Notes: generated by a model from the sequence alone, not told the origin. A stretch of 64,000 bases of DNA from Rhodohalobacter halophilus (GCF_001715195.1 NZ_MDWE01000037.1:20326-84325); one strand, 5' to 3'. Positions 17,392 through 27,806 are shown, counted from the stretch's first letter. A program made the numbers and translations.

Positions 17392-18735
17392 TTAAATGAA
17401 CTTTTCGTGGAGTGTCCGGACCACGCTCTCTGCACGGTCTTCATCAACCAAAAAGCAGAGATTGTGTGAACTTGCGCCGTGGCAAATCAGCCGAATGTTA
17501 ATACCCTCCAGCGAACTAAATACCGGCCCGCTTAACCCCGATGTAGTATGCAGGTTATTCCCAATTAAAGCAATAAGGGAGAGATTTCGCTGAACCTCAA
17601 CCTCACAAAATGTTTTTAACTCACGAATTGCCTCATCAGGAAGATAACCCGTACCCGGGGTGGTCACATCCGTATCAAGCGTAAGGGATACACTTACCTC
17701 ACTTGTTGTTACTAAATCCACACTGATTTTGTGATCTGAAAGTACTTTAAACAGGCGGGCCAGAAAACCGTGCCGGTGGAGCATATCCAAACTGTGCACC
17801 GTTAGCAATGTTTGATTTCTTCTCAGGCTGATGGCTCGAATTACAGGACGACTTTTCGTCTGTTTCAATATCCAGGTGCCCGGCTGGTCCGGTTCAAGAC
17901 TAGACCCAACATAAACACGAATATTTTTTCTGATAGCGGGCACCATTGTGGCGGGATGAAGAACCTTAGCTCCAAAAACAGAAAGCTCAGCTGCCTCATT
18001 AAAACTGATTTCTGTGATCGGCTTGGCCTCCGTTACAATTCTTGGATCTGTAGTATAGACTGCTGTTACATCGGTCCAGATTTCAAGTACATCTGCATTC
18101 ACTGCCTCAGCAAAAAGCGCCGCAGAATAATCACTTCCTCCTCGACCCAGTGTTGTGGTCACTCCACTTTTTGACCTTCCGATAAATCCCTGAGTTACAA
18201 AACATCGGTTTTTGAGGTTTGGCAAGAGCTTCTTTCTGGCATTGACCTCAATCTGCTCTATATCCGGTTCGGCTCTCCCGTGATTTTGATCGGTTGCAAT
18301 GATCTCCCTTGCATCGAGCCAGGATACTTTTTCCCCGGCCTGCTCTCTTAAAACCTCTGCAAAAATTGTGGACGATAATCGCTCACCATAAGAGAGAACC
18401 TCATCCCTATACTGAGGTGTCATCGGCCCGCCAAGGGCTCTATCCTTAAGCTGATCGAGCAGAAGAGTAACCTTATTCAGAAGCTCCTCATTACCGGTCA
18501 GCTGTGAGCATATTTCTAAATGTTTCTTATGTATCTGATCTGCCAAATCCAGCTTTTCACTGTCGGATCGGCTTTCTGCAATGGCTGTCAACAGGTTGGT
18601 GGTTCCTGCCGTGGCACTTACTACAACAATTTTTTTATCCGGATCGGACAATACAATAGCGGCACACCGTCGCATGGCGTTAAAATCGGCCATACTCGTA
18701 CCGCCAAACTTGGCAACTTTCACTAAATCTGGCAT
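17392..18735 (-). CDS. lysC: Aspartate kinase, lysine-sensitive type
   Basis: Phosphorylates aspartate, the entry step to lysine, threonine and methionine. It has about 447 residues from the ATG at 18735. An ATG at 18786 would add 17 residues, but KFGGTS at 9-14 then matches family N-termini less well. The kinase domain has GRGGSDYSAAL at about 214-224. Two C-terminal ACT domains (about 300-447) provide feedback control. The monofunctional form and linkage to dapBAD suggest the AKIII class, inhibited by lysine. It heads the lysine operon and is divergent from the COX24-type gene. Confidence 0.94.
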   Translation of the reverse strand: MPDLVKVAKFGGTSMADFNAMRRCAAIVLSDPDKKIVVVSATAGTTNLLTAIAESRSDSEKLDLADQIHKKHLEICSQLTGNEELLNKVTLLLDQLKDRALGGPMTPQYRDEVLSYGERLSSTIFAEVLREQAGEKVSWLDAREIIATDQNHGRAEPDIEQIEVNARKKLLPNLKNRCFVTQGFIGRSKSGVTTTLGRGGSDYSAALFAEAVNADVLEIWTDVTAVYTTDPRIVTEAKPITEISFNEAAELSVFGAKVLHPATMVPAIRKNIRVYVGSSLEPDQPGTWILKQTKSRPVIRAISLRRNQTLLTVHSLDMLHRHGFLARLFKVLSDHKISVDLVTTSEVSVSLTLDTDVTTPGTGYLPDEAIRELKTFCEVEVQRNLSLIALIGNNLHTTSGLSGPVFSSLEGINIRLICHGASSHNLCFLVDEDRAESVVRTLHEKFI

Positions 18736-18934
18736 GGAATTTTGTTTTAAAATGCGGTTGCGAATATAGGAATTTACCGCCCCCATTTCATCTTTAAATG
18801 GATGTTATTTACTTCTTCCAGGCTCTTTCAGATGAAATGTTCTCAACATTGTATGTGTTGTGGCTACTGAAATACTAAACCTACTTTTCTCAGATAGTAT
18901 AGATTTGAAGAAAAGATTTTGTATTTTGTTCGAC

Positions 18935-18960
18935 TCATTCAGATGGCGGTGTTTTATAAT
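18935..18960 (+). promoter_or_regulatory. Candidate promoter for the COX24-type protein gene
   Basis: A perfect TATAAT at 18955-18960 lies 48 bases before the ATG at 19009, and a weak TCGACT-like element sits about 19 bases upstream of it. The region is the divergent gap between lysC and this gene. The -35 match is poor, so this is a candidate only. Confidence 0.4.
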
Positions 18961-19008
18961 ATCGCTCTTGGAACAAGAAGTTTAATTTAATCAACCGGGT
19001 GATTATTC

Positions 19009-19101
19009 ATGCCAAGCGGAAAGAAAAGAAAACGAGCAAAGATTGCTAAGCACAAACGGAAAAAGCGACTGCGCAAAAACCGTCATAAGAAAAAAAAGTA
19101 A
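19009..19101 (+). CDS. AURKAIP1/COX24-domain small ribosomal-type protein, 30 residues
   Basis: A very short, extremely basic protein, MPSGKKRKRAKIAKHKRKK followed by RLRKNRHKKKK. It matches the AURKAIP1/COX24 domain, which in mitochondria is the ribosomal protein mS38 and in bacteria a small 30S-associated protein. Nineteen of the 30 residues are Lys or Arg and there are no acidic residues. An intrinsic terminator follows 24 bases after the stop, and a TATAAT lies upstream, so it is a self-contained gene. It is easily missed because of its length. The function is inferred from family membership. Confidence 0.9.
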   Translation: MPSGKKRKRAKIAKHKRKKRLRKNRHKKKK

Positions 19102-19125
19102 GCTGATTACTTACACTGAAATTCA

Positions 19126-19150
19126 GGGCACTCATGTAGTGCCCTTTTTT
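19126..19150 (+). terminator. Intrinsic terminator after the COX24-type gene
   Basis: Stem GGGCACT/AGTGCCC with a 5-base loop, followed by six T on the plus strand. On the opposite strand there is no T-run, so it serves the plus-strand gene. It lies directly against the end of the convergent gene at 19154. Confidence 0.9.
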
Positions 19151-19153
19151 ATT

Positions 19154-19804
19154 TCAGGCAGCCACGGTAGCCACGTTGTTATCAGCAATTTTAATGATCC
19201 GATTTGCCTTATAGAGTAAATGAGTTAGCTTTCTGCTAACAAACTCATTCACTTCATTCAAACTCTTTAAATCGGTCATTGTAAATTGGAAGTATGAAAT
19301 CAGATTTATAGCGGTCAGATACTTTCCATACTCGTCTCCATCGATTTCAAGATGCCACCGGGTGATGATGTCATCACTTATCAACAGTTCATTTACCTCC
19401 TTGCTGACACGATCCATCCACTCACTTGCTTTTTGAATTCTGTAGTTGGTATCTCCGTTGGGCTGATCAGGCTGACTTTTACGTTCATCAAAGTGCCAAA
19501 CCAACTCCACGTCAATAGATGGAGAAATATTCACTTCCGTTAAATGCTTCTCTTTCAGCATCGGATGTTTATCCGTACCATTCAGTTGATTTGCCAGGGT
19601 CGCTTCACGGAAGCTGTCCCAGTCGAAATTTATGTCGAGCTGTTTAAGATGGTTCGTGGAATCTTTCAGGTCAATGACAATCTCCAGACCGGCAGCATTT
19701 ATTCTCGATTCCTCCCAAGTTTTAAACTTTACAACATTAATATTTCTCTTGTTTAGCAGGCTGTTTATTTTGTTTACAACCGATTGAAAAATAGGATATT
19801 GCAT
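19154..19804 (-). CDS. Hypothetical protein, 216 residues
   Basis: I do not recognise this soluble, 216-residue protein. It is Asn/Lys/Asp-rich, has no signal peptide or membrane helix, and reads as an alpha/beta fold (VKFKTWEESRINAAGLEIVIDL and VELVWHFDERKSQ regions) with a helical C-terminus. It is divergent from the NFACT gene (43 bases between starts) and convergent with the COX24-type gene. The isolated position suggests its own promoter in the short gap at 19805-19847. Confidence 0.8.
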   Translation of the reverse strand: MQYPIFQSVVNKINSLLNKRNINVVKFKTWEESRINAAGLEIVIDLKDSTNHLKQLDINFDWDSFREATLANQLNGTDKHPMLKEKHLTEVNISPSIDVELVWHFDERKSQPDQPNGDTNYRIQKASEWMDRVSKEVNELLISDDIITRWHLEIDGDEYGKYLTAINLISYFQFTMTDLKSLNEVNEFVSRKLTHLLYKANRIIKIADNNVATVAA

Positions 19805-19847
19805 ATCAGAACTCTTACAGGTTTAGTCAACATTTACTCTCGCTCGA

Positions 19848-21434
19848 ATGAATAATTTTTATGCTCTAATATATCTAACCGAAGAGTTAAAACCCAAATT
19901 TTTGGGTCAGCCTTTTCACTTTAGCTACTCTCCGCACAAGGATGTTTGGGAGGGATACGTTGGCCACGAAAATGACTCTCAACGCCTTATTTTCGGCACT
20001 AATCCATCCGAAACGGCACTTTTTGCGGATAAACATCGGGGTGCCAAAAAAACAAACGTTACAGAATTTTTTAATGAATTGAAGAGAGAACGAATTACCG
20101 AGATTGAACTGGCAGAACAGGATCGTATCCTGACGATCTATTTTGGGCCTCATAAAAAACTTCTTTTCCAGATCTTTGGTAATAAACCGAATGTCTTCCT
20201 GATAAAAGACGGCATCATCACTGAATCATTTAAAGGTGGGCGTGAATTTGAAGGTGAACCTGAACCTAAACCTCGTCCGCCCAAGGAAAAAACCTGGCCA
20301 GACAAAAAGCTCTCCGCAAAACGTTCTATTCTCCATTTCTTTCCGGCATTTCCCCGCCACCTCGTTGATCCGGTGATAGAGCATTTCAACCTGGAAAACA
20401 AACCGATGATTGAAGTTCAAAAAGCAGCTGAGTCCATTGTTGATGCGATGCTGAATCGACCGGAGTTCAGAATACTGTCTGACGGAAATCTCTGTCTGAT
20501 TCCCCAGGATCTTCTCCCGGCTGAAAATCTAAAGGTTTTTGACAACGTTAATGATGCCATCCGTTTCGCCTATTACAAAACCTCGCGTGAACGGCGCCTG
20601 GCCGCAAGAGTTCAGACATTTAAGCCCAAACTGGAAGAGACACTGAATCGAAATGAATCTACGATCCATCAGCTCGAAGATGCTGAGAAAGGGTTAGAAC
20701 GGGCCGAAAAATATGAGGAATTTGGTCACCTGCTTATGGCTCATGCCCATCAAAAAACGGATGGCGGCACGGAATCCATCACGATTCCAAATTTTTATGA
20801 TGACAATAAGCCGGTTGAAATCCCTCTGAAGCCCAAACAGTCGATTGCTGAAAATGCGCAGCGATATTACGACAAATCAGCGAAGGCCATCCGGAGTGTT
20901 GAAGAATCAAAAAACAGACTTAAAAAGCTCAAAAAAGAGACTAAAAGTTTGAAGGCAATTCTTCGATCCTTTCAGGAAATTGAAAAGATCTATGAGTTTG
21001 ATGATTGGTTTAAAGAGAACGAAGATGAGTTAAAAAGGCTGGGCGTACTCTCCAAGGCCAAGCAGGTTACATCTCTTCCCTATCGCCGGACAACCATTGA
21101 AGGATATGAAGTTTGGATCGGGAAGAATGCTAAAAGTAACGACCAACTTACAACTGACGCCCATAAAGAAGATATTTGGCTTCATGCCCGCGGAGTGTCA
21201 GGTTCTCATGTTGTAATCCGGATGAATAATCAAAAAGAGATGCCGCCGAAACGAGTCATTCAAAAAGCAGCCGCCCTTGCGGCCTGGAACTCAAAAGCAA
21301 AAGGGAGTAAATTGGCGCCGGTAATCGTTACCAAACGAAAATATGTGACAAAACCCAAAGGATCACCCACCGGAGCGGTGCGGGTACAGAGAGAGGAAGT
21401 AGAAATGGTTCAACCCCAAAAAGAAGTTTCATGA
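19848..21434 (+). CDS. NFACT family protein (RqcH/FbpA-like)
   Basis: A 528-residue NFACT protein: an N-terminal NFACT-N domain (about 1-190), a coiled-coil middle (about 270-400, Lys/Glu-rich), and a C-terminal NFACT-R domain containing DIWLHARG at 442-449 and KPKGSPTGAVRV. In Bacillus, RqcH binds stalled 50S subunits and adds alanine tails for degradation; older names call it a fibronectin-binding protein. The N-terminal domain here is divergent from Bacillus RqcH, so alanine tailing is not certain. Its stop overlaps the aroK start by four bases. Confidence 0.88.
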   Translation: MNNFYALIYLTEELKPKFLGQPFHFSYSPHKDVWEGYVGHENDSQRLIFGTNPSETALFADKHRGAKKTNVTEFFNELKRERITEIELAEQDRILTIYFGPHKKLLFQIFGNKPNVFLIKDGIITESFKGGREFEGEPEPKPRPPKEKTWPDKKLSAKRSILHFFPAFPRHLVDPVIEHFNLENKPMIEVQKAAESIVDAMLNRPEFRILSDGNLCLIPQDLLPAENLKVFDNVNDAIRFAYYKTSRERRLAARVQTFKPKLEETLNRNESTIHQLEDAEKGLERAEKYEEFGHLLMAHAHQKTDGGTESITIPNFYDDNKPVEIPLKPKQSIAENAQRYYDKSAKAIRSVEESKNRLKKLKKETKSLKAILRSFQEIEKIYEFDDWFKENEDELKRLGVLSKAKQVTSLPYRRTTIEGYEVWIGKNAKSNDQLTTDAHKEDIWLHARGVSGSHVVIRMNNQKEMPPKRVIQKAAALAAWNSKAKGSKLAPVIVTKRKYVTKPKGSPTGAVRVQREEVEMVQPQKEVS

Positions 21435-21976
21435 GTTCGCAAATACTATCTCAGCCGCTGTTTCTTTGTGGAATGATGGGATCCGGCAAATCCACCATCG
21501 GGAAAAAACTCGCAAAACAGCTTGGAGTAAAATTCTCCGATATTGATTCTATAATTAAAAAAGAGACCGGAAAATCCATTCCTGAAATCTTTGCCGACGA
21601 GGGTGAAGACGCATTCAGAACGTATGAAAGAGAGATTGTTCTCCGTGAATCTCAAAAGGCAGAGGGCGTTGTGGCTCTTGGCGGCGGCTCACTGCAAAAT
21701 CAGTTGATTACAGACCATTTGAAACTCCAGGGCTGGCTTGTCTATCTCAACTGCCCGCCGGAGATTCTTGTTCAAAGGTTGAAGAGTGCACGAAACCGGC
21801 CCATGATTGCAGGGTTAAGTGAGAAAGAGATTGGCGATAAAATTGAGTCTTTACTCTCTGAACGTTCCAAATATTACGAACAGGCACATTTTTCTGTAGA
21901 TTGCACCACCCAATCAATCAACCGCATTTTGAAAAATTTAATTAATAAGCTGAAACTTTATGAACAAAAGTATTGA
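21431..21976 (+). CDS. aroK: Shikimate kinase
   Basis: Phosphorylates shikimate at the 3-OH. The 181-residue protein has the P-loop GMMGSGKST at 14-22, the shikimate-binding DIDS and GGGSL motifs, and the lid arginine segment ARNRPMI. It overlaps the upstream NFACT gene (ATGA) and the downstream aroB by 17 bases, so the three are probably one transcript and aroK-aroB are coupled, as in many bacteria. Confidence 0.95.
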   Translation: MSSQILSQPLFLCGMMGSGKSTIGKKLAKQLGVKFSDIDSIIKKETGKSIPEIFADEGEDAFRTYEREIVLRESQKAEGVVALGGGSLQNQLITDHLKLQGWLVYLNCPPEILVQRLKSARNRPMIAGLSEKEIGDKIESLLSERSKYYEQAHFSVDCTTQSINRILKNLINKLKLYEQKY

Positions 21977-23051
21977 GGTGAACTCTTCTCAAAGCCACTA
22001 TCAGTGTAACGTTGGGCAAGATATTTTTACCGAAGAGGTTCACCGTATTCTGGACCGAGCACAAAGCTCAAACTGCTTTATTTTGATTGATGAAAATGTG
22101 GAACGACTTCATGGTGATTTAATCAGTCAATCGTTTGATGAAGCCGATTTGGAGACCTATATGATGACCGTTCCACAGGGTGAAGCGAGTAAGTCCGTCT
22201 CATTTTGGAACAGTTGTGTAAATTTTTTGTTGGAAAACGGCGTACGAAGGAACAGCCCGGTATTTGTTATCGGAGGCGGAGTAACCGGTGATGTTGGAGG
22301 ATTTGCGGCAGCCACTGCTTTACGTGGAGTGCCTCTCATTCATGTGCCAACCACAATTTTGTCGATGGTTGACAGCTCTGTTGGGGGAAAAACCGGTGTA
22401 AATCACTCTGTGGGAAAAAATCTGATTGGAGCTTTTTATCAACCGGAAGCGGTCATTGCCGATATCTCATTTCTTAAAACCCTGCCGCGCAACGAGTGGA
22501 CAAACGGCCTCAGCGAAATTCTCAAATACGGAGCCATTCGGCAATCAACTATTTTTGATCAGGCTGAAATATTTCTGTCTGAAGATATCCGGCAGATAGA
22601 TGAACAAAAATTGATTGATCTCATTTCTGAAAGTATCCAAATTAAAGCCGACATTGTGCAGGAGGATGAATTTGAAGGCGGTATACGAGCCTATCTCAAC
22701 TTTGGGCATACGTTTGCCCATGCATTGGAAAAATCGTGTGATTACAAGAAAATAAGCCATGGTGAGGCAGTTTACCTCGGTATGCTTGCTGCCATCGAGC
22801 TATCACGCAATCTGGGTGCCCAAATTACGGCAGATCCTATTCTTAAATATCGTTCATTATATCGTTACAGAGTATCAAAAGAAGAGCTATCTTTGAATGA
22901 TTTGATGGACCATATGAAATTTGACAAAAAACGTACCAATGAACACATTCGGTTCGTTCTGCTCAAAGAGTGGCAACACCCATTCCTTGAAGAGGTTCAG
23001 TCAGCCAAGGCTATTCGGCAGGCCTGGAGTTACGCTTTAGATAACCTGTAA
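21960..23051 (+). CDS. aroB: 3-dehydroquinate synthase
   Basis: Converts DAHP to 3-dehydroquinate, the second step of the shikimate pathway, with NAD and a divalent metal. The 363-residue protein carries GGGVTGDVGGFAAAT (nucleotide loop) and DSSVGGKTGVNH (substrate and metal). A metal-binding region is in LNFGHTFAHALEK with later HGEAV, matching AroB. The ATG lies inside the end of aroK. The protein is full length. It is followed after 30 bases by the TamB-like gene. Confidence 0.96.
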   Translation: MNKSIEVNSSQSHYQCNVGQDIFTEEVHRILDRAQSSNCFILIDENVERLHGDLISQSFDEADLETYMMTVPQGEASKSVSFWNSCVNFLLENGVRRNSPVFVIGGGVTGDVGGFAAATALRGVPLIHVPTTILSMVDSSVGGKTGVNHSVGKNLIGAFYQPEAVIADISFLKTLPRNEWTNGLSEILKYGAIRQSTIFDQAEIFLSEDIRQIDEQKLIDLISESIQIKADIVQEDEFEGGIRAYLNFGHTFAHALEKSCDYKKISHGEAVYLGMLAAIELSRNLGAQITADPILKYRSLYRYRVSKEELSLNDLMDHMKFDKKRTNEHIRFVLLKEWQHPFLEEVQSAKAIRQAWSYALDNL

Positions 23052-23081
23052 ATTTAAACCCAATAAACTCAACCATACTCT

Positions 23082-26000
23082 TTGATCTACCGATGGATAT
23101 ATAACATTTGGAGATTTATTCTGATCTCCGTAACCGTTATCGGTGGATTAGTACTCTCCCTTCTGCTCATTGCAGTCGGCATTTTGCAGCTTCCTCAATC
23201 CAAAAACTACCTCAAAACGCAAATTGAAAATACGTTTAATGAGCAGTTTGAAGGATCGCTTTACATCCAATCGATTGAAGGATTTATTCCGTTTCAAATC
23301 AACTTTACCGGGGGGCAGTTTTATGCCGCCGGTGATATTTCTCACCCTGTTATTACCTTCGAGAGTGCAAATGTTGATGTGAGCTGGTGGGATCTGTTGC
23401 AAAAAAACCTGACGATTAACTCCTTCGAACTGGTGGAGCCGGCAATTCACCTTGCCCGAACCGACGGAGAACTCAACATCGCCAACATTTTTGTCCAAGC
23501 TGAAAGAGTTGGAACGACAGAACAGAATCCTGAGGCCGATGATCCATTTTATGAAAATATTCGGCTAATAGATGAAATCAACCTTTTTGCTCCCCGGCTT
23601 ATTATCGTAAACGGTACGATGCTCTCCTCCGATGAAATCGGAATACCGGAAATTGCTCAGCTTCCCACGCCGTTGAATATCCAGAATTTAAATACTGAAA
23701 TATTTCTGGAAATTACCGAAGCACAGTTATTTGCCGACATCACCAGATTCAGTGCCGATTTACCGGACACCCCGTATCAGTATGTCCGTTTACAAGCTCA
23801 ATTCTACAACGATGAGCGCTACTTTGAGGTGAACGGGTTTAACATTACCACTGCCGGTAACAGCCTCGATTTAAGCTTTGAATCACAGCCGGTTTCCATC
23901 TTCAGAAGTCAACAGCCACTGGGTGATCAGCTTAGAAATGCTGAACATCGGTTAACCATAAACCCAAGCACGGTTTCAAATGATTTATTTCGGCGATTCA
24001 TCCCTCAGTTTCCCGACTTTGATGAAGAGATAAGCCTGGAGGCAAACGTGGAAGGAACCGCCGATGAACTTTGGGTAGATCGTTTTCAAATGCTCTATGG
24101 TGAAAGCGCCGTTATTTTAACTGCCAATCTGCAAGATCTGTTTGGTGAACTTACCTACGATACTCAGATAGAAAATTTTGTTCTGATGCCCGAACACGTT
24201 CAGTGGCTTTCCGATACATTCCTGAATGGAATGGATACATCTCTGTATGAAAATATAATCCTCCGGGGGGATCTCTACGGGAACCTTCAGGAAACCACAA
24301 CCGACATCACGCTCGATACAGATGCCGGTTCCATGATGGTAGATCTGTTTTTGAACCATCGTGAAAATTTAGCATTTGAGATGCTGGCGGAACTCGATTC
24401 TCTTAATATCTCCCCTGTTTTCAGTGATTCACTCTCCAACTCCATGCTAAATGGCCGCATTGCGGTTTCAGGTAACGGTGTTGACCGAAGCTCTGCAGTA
24501 TTGGGATCCGTAGATCTTGCCGGTTCTTCAATCAAAGGGCATGAATTTCCACGCCTGATGGGAGAATTTGATTATGGTGATAACCAACTCTCATACTCTC
24601 TGCAGGCTCAGGATCAATCCGGCACCCTTCAGGCCGCCGGCAGAGTCGATCAGCGTTCTCAACATCCTCTTTATTCAATCGAAGGAAATCTCCGGAATTT
24701 TAATGCTTCACTTTATACAGACTATTTTTCCGGCGAGAATACCGATTTTAACGCAACGTTTTCAGCCAACATCAACGGTAACAATATTGATACAGCCCAC
24801 GGCAGAGTAAGTATAGAGATGGAACCATCCATCATTGGCGCTGATACACTCCGGGCACATCAGCTCTATGCAGACTTAAGCGAGCCTGATCAGCAGCCGA
24901 GAAATCTTCGGTTTACCAGTTCATTTGTTGATGGTGAAATTGAGGGAACCATTGCTCCAACAACCATTAAAAAGTACGCATCGTATTGGAATCAGTATCT
25001 TCAGGAGAGAATCCGCCGCGAGTTTCTGTTCGACAGGGAGTTTACACTTGCAGATATACCTCTTTCGGATGAACCATTCGAGTATCCGGAACTTGAGCTC
25101 ACCCTTCAGCTTACAGTAAAAGATTTAAACCTTCTTCGGCACTATCTAAAAGAAGTACCCGAAATTGAAAGCCGGGCGCGTTTGACTGCCTCACTGAATG
25201 TAACGGAGGAGAACCTCCTGATATCCGGAACACTCTTCGAAGAACTCTTCAGATCAGAGAATATTCGTGCATCCAACGTGAATACCTCTATTAATGCGGA
25301 ATTTAATCACGGTGAATCCATTCGGGACTTTGGCAATCTGGATCTTCAGGTAAACAGCGGTGAGGTGAATGTAAATGAGATGACATTCTACGACAGCTAC
25401 CTCAACTTCTCTATGAGGAACGACTCCCTGCAACTGCAGCAGCAATTTGTTCGGGATGATAATATTGAGCTCCAAACATCACTCACAGGAGCACTTTATC
25501 CCGGGCGTTTTGAAGTAACCGTAAACGACCTGCTGATCGGATCACCACAGTATAACTGGCGGTCCGGAGGGGAATCACAGTTTATCTATACAGATGAGCA
25601 TAAGTTGACTCTCAACCAGGTGCGCCTTACCAGCGATGAGGATCTGCTCGAGATTAATGGGACGTTTAGTGAGAATTTTGAAGACTCCGTTGACTTCAAA
25701 GTTGAAAATCTTGACCTCACACGTATCTCAGACCTGATTGGCGGCAGAATCTCTTTCTCCGGAATATTGAACAGTGAGTTCATCACCCGGTCATTGACGC
25801 AAATTCCAAATATTCAGGGTGAAATAGAGGTTACAGAGGGGCGAATCAACAACCGTTTGATCGGGGATGTTTCTCTGATCAGCGAATTGAATCCGGATGA
25901 AAATCAGTTTGACACCAGCATACGCGTCTACACCGACCCGCAAAAATATACCGATTACTACGCCCGAAACGATAGTACCGGTCAAGATTTACGGATGAAC

Positions 26001-27806
26001 GGATATTTTAAAATACCCGATGAACTTGACGAACCCGATGATGATCTGTTCTACTTTGATGCAGATCTCCGGGAAATTGATCTTTGGATTGTCAGCTTTA
26101 TCGTACCCAACGTAATTGAGAGAATTGAAGGGAAAGCGAATGGCACGGGCTTTATTTCCGGCAACCGGTCAGACTTCAATTTCAACTCAGATTTTACCGT
26201 AGAGAATGCCACCGGTGTTCCCCGGTTCACAAATGTTGAATATGATCTGAATGGAGAGCTTAATTTTAATAAAACCGACGGATTGACATTCCAACAGGTA
26301 AATCTAACCGATCACAGAGGCGGTACTGCACGGTTAACCGGTACCGTTGATCTGAACGAATTTCAACCGGGAACTTATCTGGATTTAACACTCGACCTGA
26401 ACGACGTCCAGTTTATGAATAACCCATTTGATCCGGATATCCCGTTTTATGGATCCCTTTATGGCACCGGACAGGCACAAATTGTTGGCTCCAACACCAG
26501 CCCGCTGCTCCGCACAAATGGATCCGTTAACCTATCGTCCCGGTCTCAAATCTCTATTCCTTTAGAAGAAGAGACTGAATTTGAACAGGACCGCCGGTTT
26601 ATTCAGTTTGTTGACACATTTGACCTGGAGGTACTTGCAGAACGTATGCGGCGCCAGCAAGAAGAGCAGGACAGTAACGGTCAAACACCGGATGAGTTAA
26701 CATTTGTTGAGCTCTTTACCATGGATTTACAGTTCACTGCAAACGATCCGATCAATGTACGCCTGATTTTTGACCCGGTTACCAATGAAATTCTAAATGC
26801 TAACGGCACCGGTCAGGTTCGGGTTCTGCTTCAGGATCAGGATGTGAGTATGTTTGGCCGGTTCAACATTGAGAGCGGGGACTACCAGTTTGTAAGCGGT
26901 GATATTTTCACCCGCCGATTCACGCTTCAGGAAGGCGGGTCCATTAGCTGGCAGGGAGATTTAATTGATGCCGGCCTGGATGTTACCGCTGTTTACCGGG
27001 CCCGACCGGTAATCTCAACCTTACTCTCGTCCAATGCGGCTTCTGCCTCGCCCGAAAGTGGTCAGCGGATTCCAATTGAACTGGTTCTTCAAATTGGAGG
27101 CACTATCACACAGGTAGAGAATGAGTTCTTTTTTAGGGTTCCCACAGGAATTGAAGGCACACTCGACCCGACTCTCGCTACTCAGATTAACAATCTGAAC
27201 CAGAATGAGGAGGAGAAATTAATTCAGGCTACAAGTATTTTGTTAAGCGGTAACTTTATTCCATCCAATCAGGCTCAGGGGCTTGGCTTGGGAGAAGGTT
27301 TTTCGGGCACGGCTGCGGTTGTCAACCCTCTGCTCTCAAGTCAGGTTATCAATCCGCTGCTGTCAAATCAGATCAACTCCCTGCTCCGAAGTGATATCAC
27401 ATTTGACATTGACCTGAACCTGACGGCCTTTAATGAGGTTGATTTGGGAGTGGCGTTGCGTTTGTTCGATGATCGCGTCATCTTGAGGCGGGAAGGTCAG
27501 ATTACAGGGGAACAGAGCGACATCGGTGATTTAGGTGCTACATACCGGATCAACCGTACATTTTCGCTCACTGCGTTTCACCGACAAGACCCTACCCTGA
27601 GTTATACAAGCAGTATCGAAACCCGGCAAACTCAGGAAATGAATGGAGTTGGTCTCGAAGCTCAGTTCCAATTCAACACATGGCAACAATTTAAACAGAG
27701 AATTTTGAACGCTTTCCGGGGATTATTCGGTTTAAATAAACGGGATGAAGAAGAGTCATCAGAAGAAAACAGTTCCGGTGACGCTCTCACAGAAATAGAT
27801 GAATGA
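23082..27806 (+). CDS. TamB-like translocation/assembly module protein (DUF490)
   Basis: A 1574-residue giant with one N-terminal membrane anchor (about 10-35) and a very long beta-rich periplasmic body made of repeated amphipathic strands. The C-terminal part (about 1150-1530) is the TamB/DUF490 domain, with FGRFNIESGDYQFVSGD followed by GSISWQGDLIDA. TamB-type proteins form lipid-carrying bridges between inner and outer membranes and help outer-membrane protein insertion. No TamA gene is adjacent. The start is a TTG at 23082, the only sensible start before the anchor, placed 30 bases after aroB. A Ser/Glu-rich tail ends the protein. Confidence 0.9.
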   Translation: MIYRWIYNIWRFILISVTVIGGLVLSLLLIAVGILQLPQSKNYLKTQIENTFNEQFEGSLYIQSIEGFIPFQINFTGGQFYAAGDISHPVITFESANVDVSWWDLLQKNLTINSFELVEPAIHLARTDGELNIANIFVQAERVGTTEQNPEADDPFYENIRLIDEINLFAPRLIIVNGTMLSSDEIGIPEIAQLPTPLNIQNLNTEIFLEITEAQLFADITRFSADLPDTPYQYVRLQAQFYNDERYFEVNGFNITTAGNSLDLSFESQPVSIFRSQQPLGDQLRNAEHRLTINPSTVSNDLFRRFIPQFPDFDEEISLEANVEGTADELWVDRFQMLYGESAVILTANLQDLFGELTYDTQIENFVLMPEHVQWLSDTFLNGMDTSLYENIILRGDLYGNLQETTTDITLDTDAGSMMVDLFLNHRENLAFEMLAELDSLNISPVFSDSLSNSMLNGRIAVSGNGVDRSSAVLGSVDLAGSSIKGHEFPRLMGEFDYGDNQLSYSLQAQDQSGTLQAAGRVDQRSQHPLYSIEGNLRNFNASLYTDYFSGENTDFNATFSANINGNNIDTAHGRVSIEMEPSIIGADTLRAHQLYADLSEPDQQPRNLRFTSSFVDGEIEGTIAPTTIKKYASYWNQYLQERIRREFLFDREFTLADIPLSDEPFEYPELELTLQLTVKDLNLLRHYLKEVPEIESRARLTASLNVTEENLLISGTLFEELFRSENIRASNVNTSINAEFNHGESIRDFGNLDLQVNSGEVNVNEMTFYDSYLNFSMRNDSLQLQQQFVRDDNIELQTSLTGALYPGRFEVTVNDLLIGSPQYNWRSGGESQFIYTDEHKLTLNQVRLTSDEDLLEINGTFSENFEDSVDFKVENLDLTRISDLIGGRISFSGILNSEFITRSLTQIPNIQGEIEVTEGRINNRLIGDVSLISELNPDENQFDTSIRVYTDPQKYTDYYARNDSTGQDLRMNGYFKIPDELDEPDDDLFYFDADLREIDLWIVSFIVPNVIERIEGKANGTGFISGNRSDFNFNSDFTVENATGVPRFTNVEYDLNGELNFNKTDGLTFQQVNLTDHRGGTARLTGTVDLNEFQPGTYLDLTLDLNDVQFMNNPFDPDIPFYGSLYGTGQAQIVGSNTSPLLRTNGSVNLSSRSQISIPLEEETEFEQDRRFIQFVDTFDLEVLAERMRRQQEEQDSNGQTPDELTFVELFTMDLQFTANDPINVRLIFDPVTNEILNANGTGQVRVLLQDQDVSMFGRFNIESGDYQFVSGDIFTRRFTLQEGGSISWQGDLIDAGLDVTAVYRARPVISTLLSSNAASASPESGQRIPIELVLQIGGTITQVENEFFFRVPTGIEGTLDPTLATQINNLNQNEEEKLIQATSILLSGNFIPSNQAQGLGLGEGFSGTAAVVNPLLSSQVINPLLSNQINSLLRSDITFDIDLNLTAFNEVDLGVALRLFDDRVILRREGQITGEQSDIGDLGATYRINRTFSLTAFHRQDPTLSYTSSIETRQTQEMNGVGLEAQFQFNTWQQFKQRILNAFRGLFGLNKRDEEESSEENSSGDALTEIDE

